From: Sebastes aleutianus
Taxonomy: Eukaryota > Chordata > Actinopteri > Perciformes > Sebastidae
Direction: 5' to 3'
Length of the DNA stretch: 64,000 bases
Assembly: GCA_916700875.1 (NCBI GenBank)
Contig: CAKAKS010000031.1
Location: 6,023,477-6,087,476 of the forward strand
This document shows, one piece after another, positions 37,628 through 49,224 of this stretch (within the stretch, counting starts at the first letter, position 1; every line of letters starts with the position of its first letter). The notes beneath the pieces were generated by a model. That model did no database searches, had not been told where the DNA came from, and saw only the letters and a program-made list of their open reading frames with translations. The translations under genes were made by a program, and so were the position numbers.

Positions 37628-40600
37628 ATGGATCCCATTGAAGAGAAAACAAGCAAAACGGTCGACATTTATCGCGACACATGGGTCCGCTTCCTGGGTA
37701 TGTATTGTCGTATGTGTATTGTTTAATTAGTGGCGGCTCAGCATACCGTTTATTCCTGAAGCTACTGTCACAACTGAACGTTACAGAACAGAGAGTTCAC
37801 CTCACACTCTGGCAGCTGGCTAATGTTAGCATAGCTGGCTAACCACTCTGTTAAAATACTATTTATAGCAAGGTCATGTTGTAACTACAGGACGTAATGG
37901 ACGACGTCCAAAGACTGGACCACGCTGCTTTGTGTCCATAGTGTATTGAACTGTTAGCGTTAGAGTTGTGTGTGTAGCTCAGGTCTGTCTCAATAAAGGT
38001 AGTTGTTGAGCAAGTTGAGGCAGTGAGTCAAACCACCACAGAGAAACGCCCGTAGACATGATCAGACTGAAAGCTGACACTGTGGCAGCTACTACTTCCT
38101 GTTTTCCTTGCTGTCCTTCTCTAATCAAAACATTAGGATTGTTACTAACATTGGTTACACTGTCACCCAATGAGCTGTTAGCTGAGAAGGACATGTACAG
38201 TAGTAACAGCTGAAGGGCATCCATACTGCAGCAGCTCCCACTGTGCAGGCAGTCCTCCTGGTGAACATTAATAATCTCCAGCAGAGACCATGTCATGTGA
38301 ATCCCTTTATCCCCTTCATAAAATCATAATCTATTTGCTCTCATCTTTAATCCTGCCCGTGCAGTTTAATATCTCTATTGACATGCATGTGAATATGAGC
38401 CATGTTTTGAGTTGAACATTGAAATTTGGAAAGAATAATGTAACTCATGGATGGAAATCCTTTTTGCATAGGAGCTGTCATATTTCATGTAGCATTTCTT
38501 CTTAGAGCACGGCGATAGGGCCAAAATCTATCCCGATATAGGTCATTTCATATCCTATATATATCTTGATATAGCATGTTTGGTTATTCAATGAATAAAT
38601 AGTCCATCTCAAATAACCCGATTGGGTTTGTACACCCTTGTGTGAAATAAATACTTGACAAGTTAAAATGAGGTCTGTCAACTGATTGAAATATTTAATC
38701 GTAAATTAATCTAATTTTTTCATCTGTTCAAAATGTACCTTAAAGGGAGATTTGTTAGGTGTTTAATACTCTTATCAACATGGACAAATATGTTTGCTTT
38801 ATGCAAATGTATGTATATATTTATTATTGGAAATCATTTAACAACACAAAACAATGACAAATATTGTCCAGAAACCCTCACAGGTACTGCATTTAGCATA
38901 AAAATCTGCTCTAATCATAACATGGCAAACTGCAGCCCAACAGGCAACAACAGCTGTCAGTGTGTCAGTGTGCTGACTTGACTATGACTTGCCCCCAAAC
39001 TTGCATGTGATTATCATAAAGTGGGCATGTCTGTAAAGGGGAGACTCGTGGGTACCCATAGAACCCATTTACATTCACTGATCTGGAGGTCAGAGGTCAA
39101 GGGACCCCTTTGAAAAACTAGTATCTTCTTCTAGCTTCAAAACTGAGCCCGCTACAACCTCTGAAATATCGATTTGCGTAATCTCTAAATAAATTAATGG
39201 CGTTAAACTTAATTTTCTCAGTTAATCTTAGTTCAAAATGATCAGATTTTCTGAGAAATTTTAGTTAGTATTCGCTTATTATCAATTTAGATGACATAAT
39301 TGTGTTTCACGATATCTATGATATCATCACAATGTAGTTCCATTGAAAGACAATAAATTGTCATTGAATTATCGCCCAGTCCTATTTCTTTGTATATTGT
39401 ATATATTTTACATTAGTATATAAAGCATTTTATATTTTCTCCCTTGAAATGGGTACTTCCACGTCATGCCTCTGTACACATTTTTGCCAAGAATGAATTT
39501 TTCCCCAGCATTGGATTCCCCATAACTCTTTTGTATATCTGGAAAAGATCATTTTTAACTGCTGTGGAAAAAATGTGATATGGTTATGCATCAAAGACTG
39601 GATTTAACCTGACATGTGGCTGTTTGAGGTTGTGAAACAACCTTTTGTCAAATTTTGATGTCATTGCAGCCATTACTACCCCTCATGTTTGGGCACATAG
39701 TCACTGGCACAGACATTTAAAACAGCCTTAGCTCACAGGTCAGAATTGGACCCCAGCCTATTGTGCCAGGGCATGGCATATTGCATTATTAACTGGGTGT
39801 TCCTGCTTGCTGGAAGATAATCTTATCTGGACTCGTGTTATCATATTTTATTATACCAGTAGAGCTCTTATCACCATATGCTCTCAGGTGCTACCAGCTC
39901 CAGATTCAGTAGGTACTTTGCTGTCATTTTCACTGCTACAGTATTTAAAGCAAGCAGCCTAGAGCTGTGACAGAGTTCTATAAAGTTGTCTTGTTCTCTT
40001 CGCCAGCCTTTTTTTACAGCAGACATTTTTACTTGTCGTAGTAGGAAAAGCGCAGGAGGAGCATTAACGATGGTTCAGTTCTATTCAAGAGTCTCAGTAA
40101 GTCATGACAGTGTGACAGTGAACCAGCATGCCCAGTACCACGACCCTGAAACTGGAGCAGCTAAATGCTATTCAGCTGTTCCTGCTGAGACATGTCCAAA
40201 TGTCCTCTGTGTCTGTACCAACATGTAGGGATCTGAGCAACACGTATTGGGCTCTAATCTTGTTTTCCTGTAAATTCTGTCAACATTTTTCATTGTTTTA
40301 GGTTCAGTGCATCATATCTAAATAACTAATTACAGTTTTTAGGACTTTGCACTTTAACTCAACTTCTAATCCCTGTTTCTCTTGTGGAATTGTGAAGCAA
40401 GAACATATTGCTCATAGTGCAGCCTTCTGAGATACACATATTTTCTTTATTGCGATGTTGGGTTTGATGCAAACAGCATTACATAAGCATGTATTGCACC
40501 TGTGATTTTTGTTGCGGTGTGCAGAATTTCTCTTTCTCTTTCTCTCTCCTGAGTCATTACGTGTCCTGAATATGTCCTTGTGGTTCCAGACAGTGCTGAG

Positions 40601-43600
40601 TTTGGAGTTTATAGCCTAACCATTGTATTGCTCAGTCCTAAACATGGCTGACAACAATTAGTTTTTGAGGTTTAAAGCTGCAGTGGGTAGAAACGGAGCA
40701 AATATGATTTAAAAAAAAGTTATCTTTATAAAACGGTCACTATATCCTGACAGTAGTGCATGAGGTAATCTGAAAAAAACATGTGCCTCTGTGTCCTCCG
40801 GTGTCCTCCAGTGCTCCTAGTGGCATCTGCAAGATTTCACAGACCGGAGGAAAACAACCAATCAGAGCCGAGCTGGAGCCTGCCGTCTCTGAGCAGCTGT
40901 CAATCACTCGCGAACTCTGACCAAACGGTCAAACTAGGCAGCGCTGATCAACTATGAATCAATATTCTGTTACGTTAATGCCTATTTCTCGCCTCAAATG
41001 TTTTCAGAATCATCTTGTAGTGCACGGTTTAGCTGTAAAATTAGAAAGTTTGTGACCCGGCAGCCATGTTGAGATCTCTTGATTAAATACCAAGTACCGC
41101 CCACCAGCCGGAGCACAGCCAATAGGAACGCAAAGTCTCCCGATTTTTTAAAGCCTGAAAACAGAGCCATGAGGAGGTGCAAAAGTCTAGTTATCTCTCA
41201 GAACACTTGAATTACAATATGCTGAAAGGTTATTATGGGATTTTTGCCCATTAATGCCAAAAATATACTGCCTACTGCAGGTTTAAGGGTTTGATGTGCT
41301 CTTTGGCTACTGCCTAGTAGGGCTGGGCGATATGGAGAAGACCAAATATCACAAAATATTTGACCAAATACCTCGTTATTGATATCAAGACAATATTGTA
41401 GGGTTGACTGCTGTTGGTGCTTTTACAGAATATTTATAAACATTTACAAAATGAGATTTTTGATAAATAATCATCAGTAATGTGGATATAATGACTAAGT
41501 GTAAAAGAGAAATAATAGAACAGTCTGGTAAGTTCAGAAAACTACATCACTTTACTGTAATGTAGCCTTTAAGAGACAGTTGGAAAAAACCAAGCTGTCA
41601 TGTGATCTTCTCTCTTACTGAAGCTGTGGAAGCATCATTCACTCCTACATCTCTTACTAAAGGCTGAATTTCAATGAAATTCTTAAAGCAAGAACAAGAA
41701 AAAACTGTTGTGTAATTAAGTTCCTGGGGGAGTCCATAGCACCCCACAAAATACTGCATGAAACATTTTGACAGTGTGATTAAAAAATTATTCTACACAA
41801 TAAATATGCATCTTATATGGATGCACTGATACAGCTTTTTCTCTCCCAATACCGACACCTCAACTCAGGGCATCTGCAGATACCAGTGCTCTCTATACCC
41901 CAAACTTAAAATATGTATATCATATTGCGTGGAACTCATTGGGATCATTTTTATGTAAAGTAACATCAGGCCAGGGATTGCAGTGGACCGTTATGACTAG
42001 GGCTGCTCAATATATTGCTTTTTTATTGTCATTGCAATGTCAACTTGTGCAATCAACAAATTCCGACCGACATTGCTCTCAGGGATTTTTTTGAGTTAGT
42101 TGAAAGAGAGTATCAGTAGAAAACTGCTCTGTAAAAAATGTTATTATCATTCTTTTTGTATTGGTGCCTTTTGTGTTCAGTTCAATTTGTTCAATAAAAT
42201 AAAAATTCCTTTAATTTTTTTTAATTCAACAAGTAAATTGTTGTATTTTAGGTGTATACTGAAAGCAGCAGAACTGAGTACACTTTACTATCTGTATATT
42301 TATTATAATATCACGATATTCAACGTTATCGTTCAGCCCTTGTTGTGACTGACTGAATAGAACTGATAGTGATAACTTTGAAGCACCTAATGGTGCTGTA
42401 GGAGATTTAAACCATCCAGATTTTGCCAAACTAAAGAGTACAGTGATTATCTAAATTGATGCCTGAGATAAAAAATAGCGTGAGTATTTTGATAATCCAC
42501 CAATCTGAATCCGATCTTGATTTAATCGCCTTAAGCGGAGAATAAAGACTATGAAGAAACTCCCCCATTTGATGTGTTTATCAAGAAAACTGAGAAGTGT
42601 GTACTACACTATGTGGTTGTTCCTCATTTATGTAGCTGATGACAATTATTGGGGAGAAAAGAAATTGTCCCCCAAGCAGTGTTTCATCAGCTCTGACATA
42701 GTTGCTTGTTAACTAAGTGCTTTTCTTCAGCACAGTAAAGTGGAGCTACTCTTTGCACAGTGCTTGCCAGCAGTACCAGAGATAAGAGACGAACAGCGGC
42801 AGCAGAATTTGACTCCACCACGCTCTTATAGTTCTGTCATCAGTGAACCAAAGACAATACTTCCCATGTGACTCCAGTTCATTTTCCTAGTGGTTTGCAT
42901 ATACTGTGGCGTATGGCACAGGCGACTTCTGTAGCAAGGACGTTTAAGTCGTTCAACTCTTGTTAAATGGGTATTGCATAATTTTCCAAATGTTACTCTC
43001 CATTTAATGACTTTTATTATAGAACAGAGGCTTAGCACCTGTTAGCGGGGTGGCTAACTAAGGTTATATGATGCATTTAGAGGAGAATTAGTGAGTAAGT
43101 AAAGTTTATTTTAGGGCTGCAACTAACGATTATTATCATTGTCGATTACTTTCTCGATTAATCGATTAGTTGTTTGGTCTATAAAATGTCAGAAAATGGT
43201 GAAAAATGTCAATTAGTGTTTCCCAAAACTCGAGATCACGTCCTCAAATATCTTGTTTTGTCCACAACTCAAAGATATTCAGTTTACTGTCACAGAGGAG
43301 TAAAGAAACTAGAAAATATGCACATTTAAGAAAAAGAATCATGACTTTTTTTCTTAAAAAATTACTCAAACTAATTAATGTATTATCAAAATAGTTTAAT
43401 TAATTGACAACTAATCGATTAATCGTTGCAGCTCTAGTTTATTTGGTAAAAATGGCTTAAATCGTATCTGCATGTGTGCCCACAGGCTATGCCAACGAGG
43501 TCGGGGAGGCTTTCCGTGCTCTGGTACCAGTGAGTTTTGTCTGGGGCAGCTATGCCGTGGCGTCTGTGTACGTCACTGCTGATGCTGTGGACAAAGGGAA

Positions 43601-45245
43601 GAAAGCAGCTGTGGTAAGATATAACATTTATATGCATTATCTTCATCAATATCTATATTGGTCAAATTTAGATTATTATGTAATGAGGAAGGGCTATAAA
43701 TAGATATGAGCATCATGTTAGATCAGGGTTTACAAGGGATTACAAGATTAATCCAAGGGGTCATCAAGAGTAGCATTAACAGAAAGCAGAAAGAGATTTT
43801 TCTGCTGCATAACATTATACTTATTTTTCCAGACTTTCTTTCTTGTGTTATTGGATACGTTTACTGTTTCAAGACTCTAGAAATGATTCAGATTAAGTTA
43901 GAAAATTTGGTTGCAAGTAGACATTGTTTTGTTTTAAGGGGTCACAAGACAAACAGATTGGGAACCATTGTCTTAGATGATCAAGTAGAAACTGGGTCCC
44001 TGAATAAAGAAACTACAAATTCTAACTATGAATAAATATTTACCTTATTTTGTGTATCCACTGTGTTTGAAAACTTCATTGTGATAGCTGTGACTACCCT
44101 CATATTCTGATCCTGAATCTGTTCCTCTAGGCCCACGGGGACAACCCAGGGAGGACGACACGGGTAGCGGCGGCAGTGGTGGACACGTTTGTGTGGCAGG
44201 CCCTCGCCTCTGTGATCATCCCGGGCTTCACCATTAACCGCGTGTGTGCTGCGTCACTACACCTGCTGGGCAAAACCACCAAGTGGCCGCTGCCAGTCCG
44301 CAAGTGGACCACCACAGCTATAGGCCTCTCTACGATCCCCTTCATCATTACTCCTATAGACAGGTGGGTACAAGTGTGTTAGTTCCTTTGTATACATGTG
44401 GATTATGTATGTTGCCCATTATTTAAGATTTAATTTTAAGGGTTAGGCTGCTCACACAGTATCGCTAGATTACAATTCATAATCCCTAGTGGAAACAAGA
44501 GTCCAAACTGAAGCAGTTGTTGATGACTTGTGGCCCCTCCCGGCTAATTAAGAGTAGCAAGGAGTCAATGACTATAAAACGGTTCAATATACTTTTGAAT
44601 AAACAGTAGTATGTCTCTTTTCGGGTGCACTGATCAGTAATTTACGTCGTCACTTCCTGATAGCCTCCTTGCCGGTTGGAGACGTGTAACCATGGTAACC
44701 CGTGCGAAACTCATGTGACCAAAACGATTTCTGAGAATCATTTAATTAAAAATATATGTTGAGCCTAGCAAAGTGAAATTTTATAGTTCCACTTAAATTG
44801 AAACGTTATTGGCGCTACGGAGCTGTCCGTCAACGTCTGTTATGAACGTTGTCGTCACTACCTCATGACATTGTGACATTGCATAGTGTCTAGCGTTGCA
44901 TATTGTAATATTTCACTGGAAATGGTATGCAATTCGCATACTACTGGTTTCATGCTAAGGTTTCAGACATACTAAAATATCTCACATACTGTTTTAGCAT
45001 ACTTAATAGCATGTTAGTATGGAATTTTGGATGCCACCTAAGTTAAGGTGCCATAAACAACAACAACAATATAGTAGTTACACATGAAAATCTAGCTACT
45101 GTACAGTTGCTCTTGTTGGAAATGGATTCAGAAATGCTGTATTACGTGTGACAATGTTTCCCCTCTCTGTACCTGTAGGTCAGTGGATTACCTGCTTGAC
45201 TCGAGCCTTCGGAAGATCTACAATGAGGAAGAGAAGCACGAATAG
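37628..45245 (+). CDS. mtfp1: Mitochondrial fission process 1
   Basis: Inner-mitochondrial-membrane protein (MTP18) that promotes DRP1-dependent fission. Coding exons are 37628-37697, 43486-43613, 44131-44363 and 45179-45245. They join in frame with GT/AG borders to give 165 aa, against 166 in human. Recognisable blocks are DIYRDTWVRFLGYANEVGEAFR near the N-terminus (about 13-34), LVPVSFVWGSYAVASVYVTAD, DTFVWQALASVIIPGFTINR, TKWPLPVRKWTTTAIGLSTI and the C-terminal SVDYLLDSSLRKIYNEEEKHE. Hydrophobic stretches fit its multi-span topology; there is no classical presequence. The ATG sits 165 bp past a large GGTA array. Intron 1 (5.8 kb) is packed with transposon copies. The gene is divergent to lman2l. 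Confidence 0.96.
38513..39382. mobile_element. Degenerate hAT element with a nested TAGGGCTGTCAA-family copy
   Basis: The outer edges resemble GGGCTGGGCGATA ends (GCACGGCGATAGGG on the left, TATCGCCCAGTCCTA on the right). Inside, 38669-39230 is a diverged copy of the family at 2825-3541, including the CAGCTGTCAGTGTGTCAGTG and GGGGAGACTCGTGGGTACCC blocks. It lies in mtfp1 intron 1. Edges are approximate. Confidence 0.6.
40676..41282. mobile_element. piggyBac-like MITE with TTAA edges
   Basis: TTAA at 40672-40675 and 41283-41286 flanks inverted ends AGCTGCAGTGGGTAG and CTGCCTACTGCAGGT. The 607-bp body has no transposase. It lies in mtfp1 intron 1. Confidence 0.75.
41998..42341. mobile_element. 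hAT MITE in mtfp1 intron 1
   Basis: The ends TAGGGCTGCTCAATAT and CGTTCAGCCCTT are flanked by GTTATGAC/GTTGTGAC (7 of 8). A related end, TAGGGCTGGGCGATA at 41323, suggests an older element to the left. Confidence 0.65.
43112..43436. mobile_element. hAT MITE just upstream of mtfp1 exon 2
   Basis: The ends TAGGGCTGCAACTAACG and CGTTGCAGCTCTA are flanked by a perfect 8-bp duplication GTTTATTT (43104-43111 and 43437-43444). It ends 49 bp before mtfp1 exon 2, so it supplies the branch-point neighbourhood of that intron. Confidence 0.9.
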
Positions 45246-45386
45246 GGACAACTTGTCCCCTCCTGGTAGTAGACACCAGTGGAGTCGAGATAGACCTGTG
45301 CTGCTTATCCACAGCTGTGAAGCACTAAAGACGTGTGAAGAAGAATTTCATGGAGCAAGACTCCACAGTTAGTCCAAGATACATAT

Positions 45387-45392
45387 AATAAA
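45387..45392 (+). terminator. Probable mtfp1 polyadenylation signal
   Basis: AATAAA about 140 bp past the mtfp1 stop; the nearest canonical signal. Further AATAAA motifs near 47.7 kb allow a longer alternative 3' UTR. Confidence 0.5.
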
Positions 45393-46000
45393 ATAGATTT
45401 TATTTCAGAATTATAACATGTACATATAGATAAGTTAAAAGTGAAATCCTGCTTCATGAAACATCCCCTTGGGGATCCTTAACTTTAACCTCTCAGGGCA
45501 ATCTGGATAGCGACAACCAAAAAATGCTTGAACAGGAATGTAACAGTATGAAATGTGTATTTAAATATTCACAGTGAGATCCTGCTTCTTAAAGTACTCT
45601 TCGTCAGGGACACAGTGTGCTGTTATATTCCTGTGATCCTCCTCACAGAGAAAGCCTCCGAGGTTGCCCTCATGGTTTAGAGTTGTGAACTCACCTCATG
45701 TCCAGATGTCAGATTAAATCCACTCTTGCTGTGTTTATTAGCCATATTCAGTGGTGCTGTAATGACAGTCCAAAAAAAGCCAGTTTGCCATAATAACATC
45801 CCTCTTATTCATTACTTATTTAAAGTTTGTTTTTGACTGTTTTTCTGTCTGTTACTTTGAACAGCTGTTTCAAGTGTCTTCTGAAGCACTTTGTCAGTGT
45901 TTCTTTCTACATTACTGTTGGGAGCTGAGGTTTACACTGGGAGCATTCTTTACACCACGGTTACAACCTATACTATTCTAAATGGTATATTCTTCTCTTA

Positions 46001-46326
46001 AAGGGCCGGTGCGTTACATTTTGGGAGATCTATTAGCAGAAAGGGAATATAATATTGTTAATGTTTTTACGTTACCTCAAGGCCACCGTAGTTCTCTGAC
46101 ACGCCTGTGAAACTGTGAGCTGCAGAGTATAAAACCGTGGTACCGCCAGCCGCCACCTGACTTCATTGCTCCTAAAGTAGTGTTATCATGGTAAGGATGG
46201 CCTCTGAGTGAAGCGAACGGTGTTACCGCGGTTTTACTCATGTTACCGCAGCGGAGGGGTACTCTGTAGCTTGCAATCTGCAACCATACCACTAGATGCC
46301 ACCAAATCTTACACACTGTACCTTCT
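46001..46326. mobile_element. MITE related to the element at 60672-61205
   Basis: The left end TTAAAGGGCCGGTGCGTTAC and the right part CTGCAACCATACCACTAGATG match 60672-61205. The right end CACACTGTACCTTCTAA suggests a TTAA-type element, but exact edges are degraded. Confidence 0.6.
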
Positions 46327-47889
46327 AAACTAAGAATACTTGTAGAAACATTATGTAGAAATTCACAAGTATTTGAATTATTTCTCACCAATATCTAAAC
46401 TGTTGGTTCTTGATGCACAATACTGTAACTTCAGACATCTGTAACTCCGCTTTGAAATATCACACTCCTTCGAACAAGCTTTTTAGTTTAGGTGTGTACA
46501 ATTTAAACCGGCTGGAAATTTTCATCTAGTACATGTGCATTCAATTTAGTGTTGAACTTCTCAAATACTTGTGGAGGTCAGTGTAGCACCTATGCACAAA
46601 CGGGTTTTAGGGATTCTTTTAGAAATATACAGATACTGTACGTCTGTGTTTTTTCTTTTCTTCGAGGAGCCAAGTCATATACTGTATCTCATGCTGAACT
46701 ATGCAACAAGGGAAACTTGGGAAGCTAATGTGTGCATACGAAAAATGACAGGGATTGTTCTCCCTCTTTAAAAATAAGGTATATGGTTACATATTGTTGT
46801 GAAATAAGAAGGGAAATCTGATACCAAGTGTAGCTTGAAATTAAACAAAGAGGAACATGCTGTTTTGGGAATTTGTTTTTCTGCCAGTATAAACCAGTGT
46901 ACCATAGCAATAATAATAATAATGTGTTTGTGTCACACCATATTCTCTTGGATCTGTGGATATTCTCTTTGTCAAGGAGAGAGATGCGCTGAAAGAAAAG
47001 ATTGTGAAAACTTTGGGTGCACCAATTCTGTTTTTACTTATGATGCTGATGTTCATTAATAATTAATAACCAGATCAGTTCACAATGCACAATGTTTTTC
47101 TAATTGGCGTTTTAAATGATTGAAACACGTGCTCAAGGCTCCAGTGTGTGCAGATGTTTTCATTCACTTAAGCACAAAGTGTAGAGACCTTTTTCATGTC
47201 AGGCAATTTGACTTGTCATAGCAGGGAAAGCACAAGTGTACTCAGAGTCTGGCTTAGTGTCCCAGTAAGCCAGTGATTAATTGTGCATAGTAACATGAAA
47301 CTGGGGCACTTAAATATAATGCGCCCATAATTAATGTTATTAATTACCTCTGCGCTTTTCCTGCTTTAATAAGCATATTGGTGCATCCCTTGTGAAACTT
47401 TATATATTCATATTACATTTTAACATTTCAGATTGTACACAGGACTTCATTGTATTTTTATTGTTGCAGGCTGCAAATGTAAAGGAACGGTTTACTTTAT
47501 TTTGTAATGTTTCCTTTTGTGGCAGTGTGTTCGGAAGTGGGTTGTATGAGTCACATTTTCAGCCTTAACTGAAAAACCTTTGTTCCGTGTTCACAATGTG
47601 GAGATTATTTTTTTCAAATGTGAAAGCAACTGTTGAAAGCTCCATTCATTCTAGCATTCAGCAGTCTGTATCAACTTCTGACACACTGGAGGAAAAAAAA
47701 TAAATAAATGATGTACTGACAAGCATGTGTGATTTCTCCTTCAAACATCACAAAATCACAGTTTAAAATATCATGGGCCTGTTTCATTAATGAATACAGT
47801 TACGTGTCGAGGCCTTGTAAAATCTATTGGTTTTGTTTTTTAATCATTCCTGCAGTTATCATTTTCTTCAATACAAATTTTATTTCCAC

Positions 47890-48232
47890 TTTCTACGGAG
47901 GACAGAACCTGCCAAATTGAAAAATAAATAAATAATTGACTCGATAAATGCATATGCCATTAAATGAAGCAGAAATGCATAAAGAAATGTACAAAGAAAA
48001 GAATACAGAAATAATTAAGTTTGGGGAAGTAAATAGGGGCAAAATGCTAAGGGAAAATCATGCAGAAATAAATAAATAAATAAATACAATGTAATAATAA
48101 ATATATAGATTTAAAAAATTAATTAATTAATTAAAAGGGAAAATTAAATTTATTTCCCCAAACTTATTTATTTCTGTATTATTTTCTTTATTTGTTTATG
48201 ATTTTGGCAGGTTCTGTCGTCTATACTTTGGG
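47890..48232. mobile_element. MITE with nested inverted repeats upstream of the 48.6-kb gene
   Basis: The outer inverted repeats are AGGACAGAACCTGCCAAA (left) and TTTGGCAGGTTCTGTCGTC (right). Inner arms around ATTAAGTTTGGGGAAGTAAAT and TTATTTCCCCAAACTTATTT pair as well. The family was not assigned. It ends about 350 bp upstream of the ATG at 48581. Confidence 0.8.
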
Positions 48233-48481
48233 AAATAATGATTGCCCGCTCAGTTTAGTGAAAAACCTCAAAGCATTATCCAAACTCAGTCTGCTTCAAG
48301 TCCTTCCCACTGTGTGAGAACACCTTTCTACAGTGTGATTTCAAGTGTTGCAGCACAACAACTTGCTCTTTGTGCAGACACAGTTTCCACTTCCTGTTAC
48401 TCTCAGATCGGTGTAATTCAAGGCACGGTTTAACCAATGAAATGGAAGCACCCAAAAGCACATCAGACCAGATGCAGTAAC

Positions 48482-48545
48482 TTATCTTGATTGAGTCAGG
48501 AGGCCACAGCTGATGTCAATGCTATAGATGAAGTGCCCATATAAA
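48482..48545 (+). promoter_or_regulatory. TATA-box promoter with GATA- and AP-1/NF-E2-like sites
   Basis: TATAAA at 48540-48545 lies about 40 bp before the ATG of the compact gene, implying a very short 5' UTR. A GATA-type TTATCT (48482-48487) and TGAGTCA (48492-48498) lie about 45-55 bp upstream of the TATA box. The pair is common in blood-cell promoters, but both motifs also occur by chance. Confidence 0.5.
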
Positions 48546-48580
48546 GAGCTAAGGAAGTCCAAGCACCTGTATGCACAGTC

Positions 48581-49218
48581 ATGTTTGTTGTTAATCTTGT
48601 GTTTTGGGCTCTTTTGGCCTCAACAGCTCAGTCAGGTGAGGAGAAAATTGTAATATTTGTCTTCCTTTGAACAATTTTTGTTGTTGAAGGATCCTGCTGA
48701 AAGTTTTCCGTGCTGTCTTCTGTACCACACAACATTTCCAGGCATTCCTCGGTACATCCAGGGCCAGTGGGTCCTCCCTGAGGAGAATCCACAGTATGAA
48801 GACACTGATGGACCATTTCTAGTAGTAGAGGAGAGGATATGGCCCCAGAGCCCACCAGAAGTTGTTGAACCAGTAAAGGAGAGGATATGGCCCCAGAGCC
48901 CACCAGAAGTTATTGAACTGGTGACGGTGGAGGAACAGAACTTGCTGTCCACTCCAGAGCCATTTGCTATGAAGGAACAAGGTGGGCTGAAATCCAGATT
49001 ACCCTAGTCTCTTTGTCTAAAACTGTACATTCACTGAGTGTTTTTGTTTCCTGTTAGATCCAGATGGTGAAGGGGAAGAATCAGCGGTGTGGAAAATCGT
49101 CCTGGTAGTGGCCATCCTGCTGGTGTCTATAGTGGGATCTCTGAGCGTGGCCTATTACATGTGTGTCTGGAGAGGAGGAAGGATTCACTATAAGCCTCAG
49201 AAGATGGATTATACTTAA
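48581..49218 (+). CDS. Unrecognised small type I membrane protein (151 aa)
   Basis: I do not recognise this protein. Exons 48581-48635, 48742-48981 and 49058-49218 join in frame at phase-1 GT/AG borders. Residues 1-18 (MFVVNLVFWALLASTAQS) form a clear signal peptide. Residues 19-111 are an acidic, proline-rich ectodomain without cysteine or N-glycosylation sequons. It carries two copies of a 16-residue unit starting ERIWPQSPPEV (49-64 and 65-80), encoded by a 48-bp tandem duplication. Residues 112-134 are one hydrophobic membrane span. The short tail RGGRIHYKPQKMDYT (137-151) is basic with tyrosines. TATAAA precedes the ATG by about 40 bp, and AATAAA directly abuts the stop. It is downstream of mtfp1 in the same direction. 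The exon structure is an inference from sequence alone. Signal peptide, membrane span, frame-compatible introns, TATA and poly(A) signal together argue for a real gene. Confidence 0.7.
48831..48926 (+). repeat. 48-bp coding tandem duplication
   Basis: Two units, 48831-48878 and 48879-48926. The first 33 bases are identical and the remaining 15 carry a handful of changes. The duplication keeps frame and adds one 16-residue ectodomain unit. Confidence 0.95.
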
Positions 49219-49224
49219 AATAAA
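49219..49224 (+). terminator. Poly(A) signal abutting the stop codon
   Basis: AATAAA starts at the first base after the TAA (49216-49218) of the compact gene. If used, the 3' UTR would be only about 20-30 nt. Confidence 0.6.

Noticed and set aside
48628..48952. Minus-strand frames with repeated SGGLWGHILS-type units
   Set aside because: They are the antisense of the 48-bp coding duplication of the compact gene, which has splice and signal-peptide support on the plus strand.
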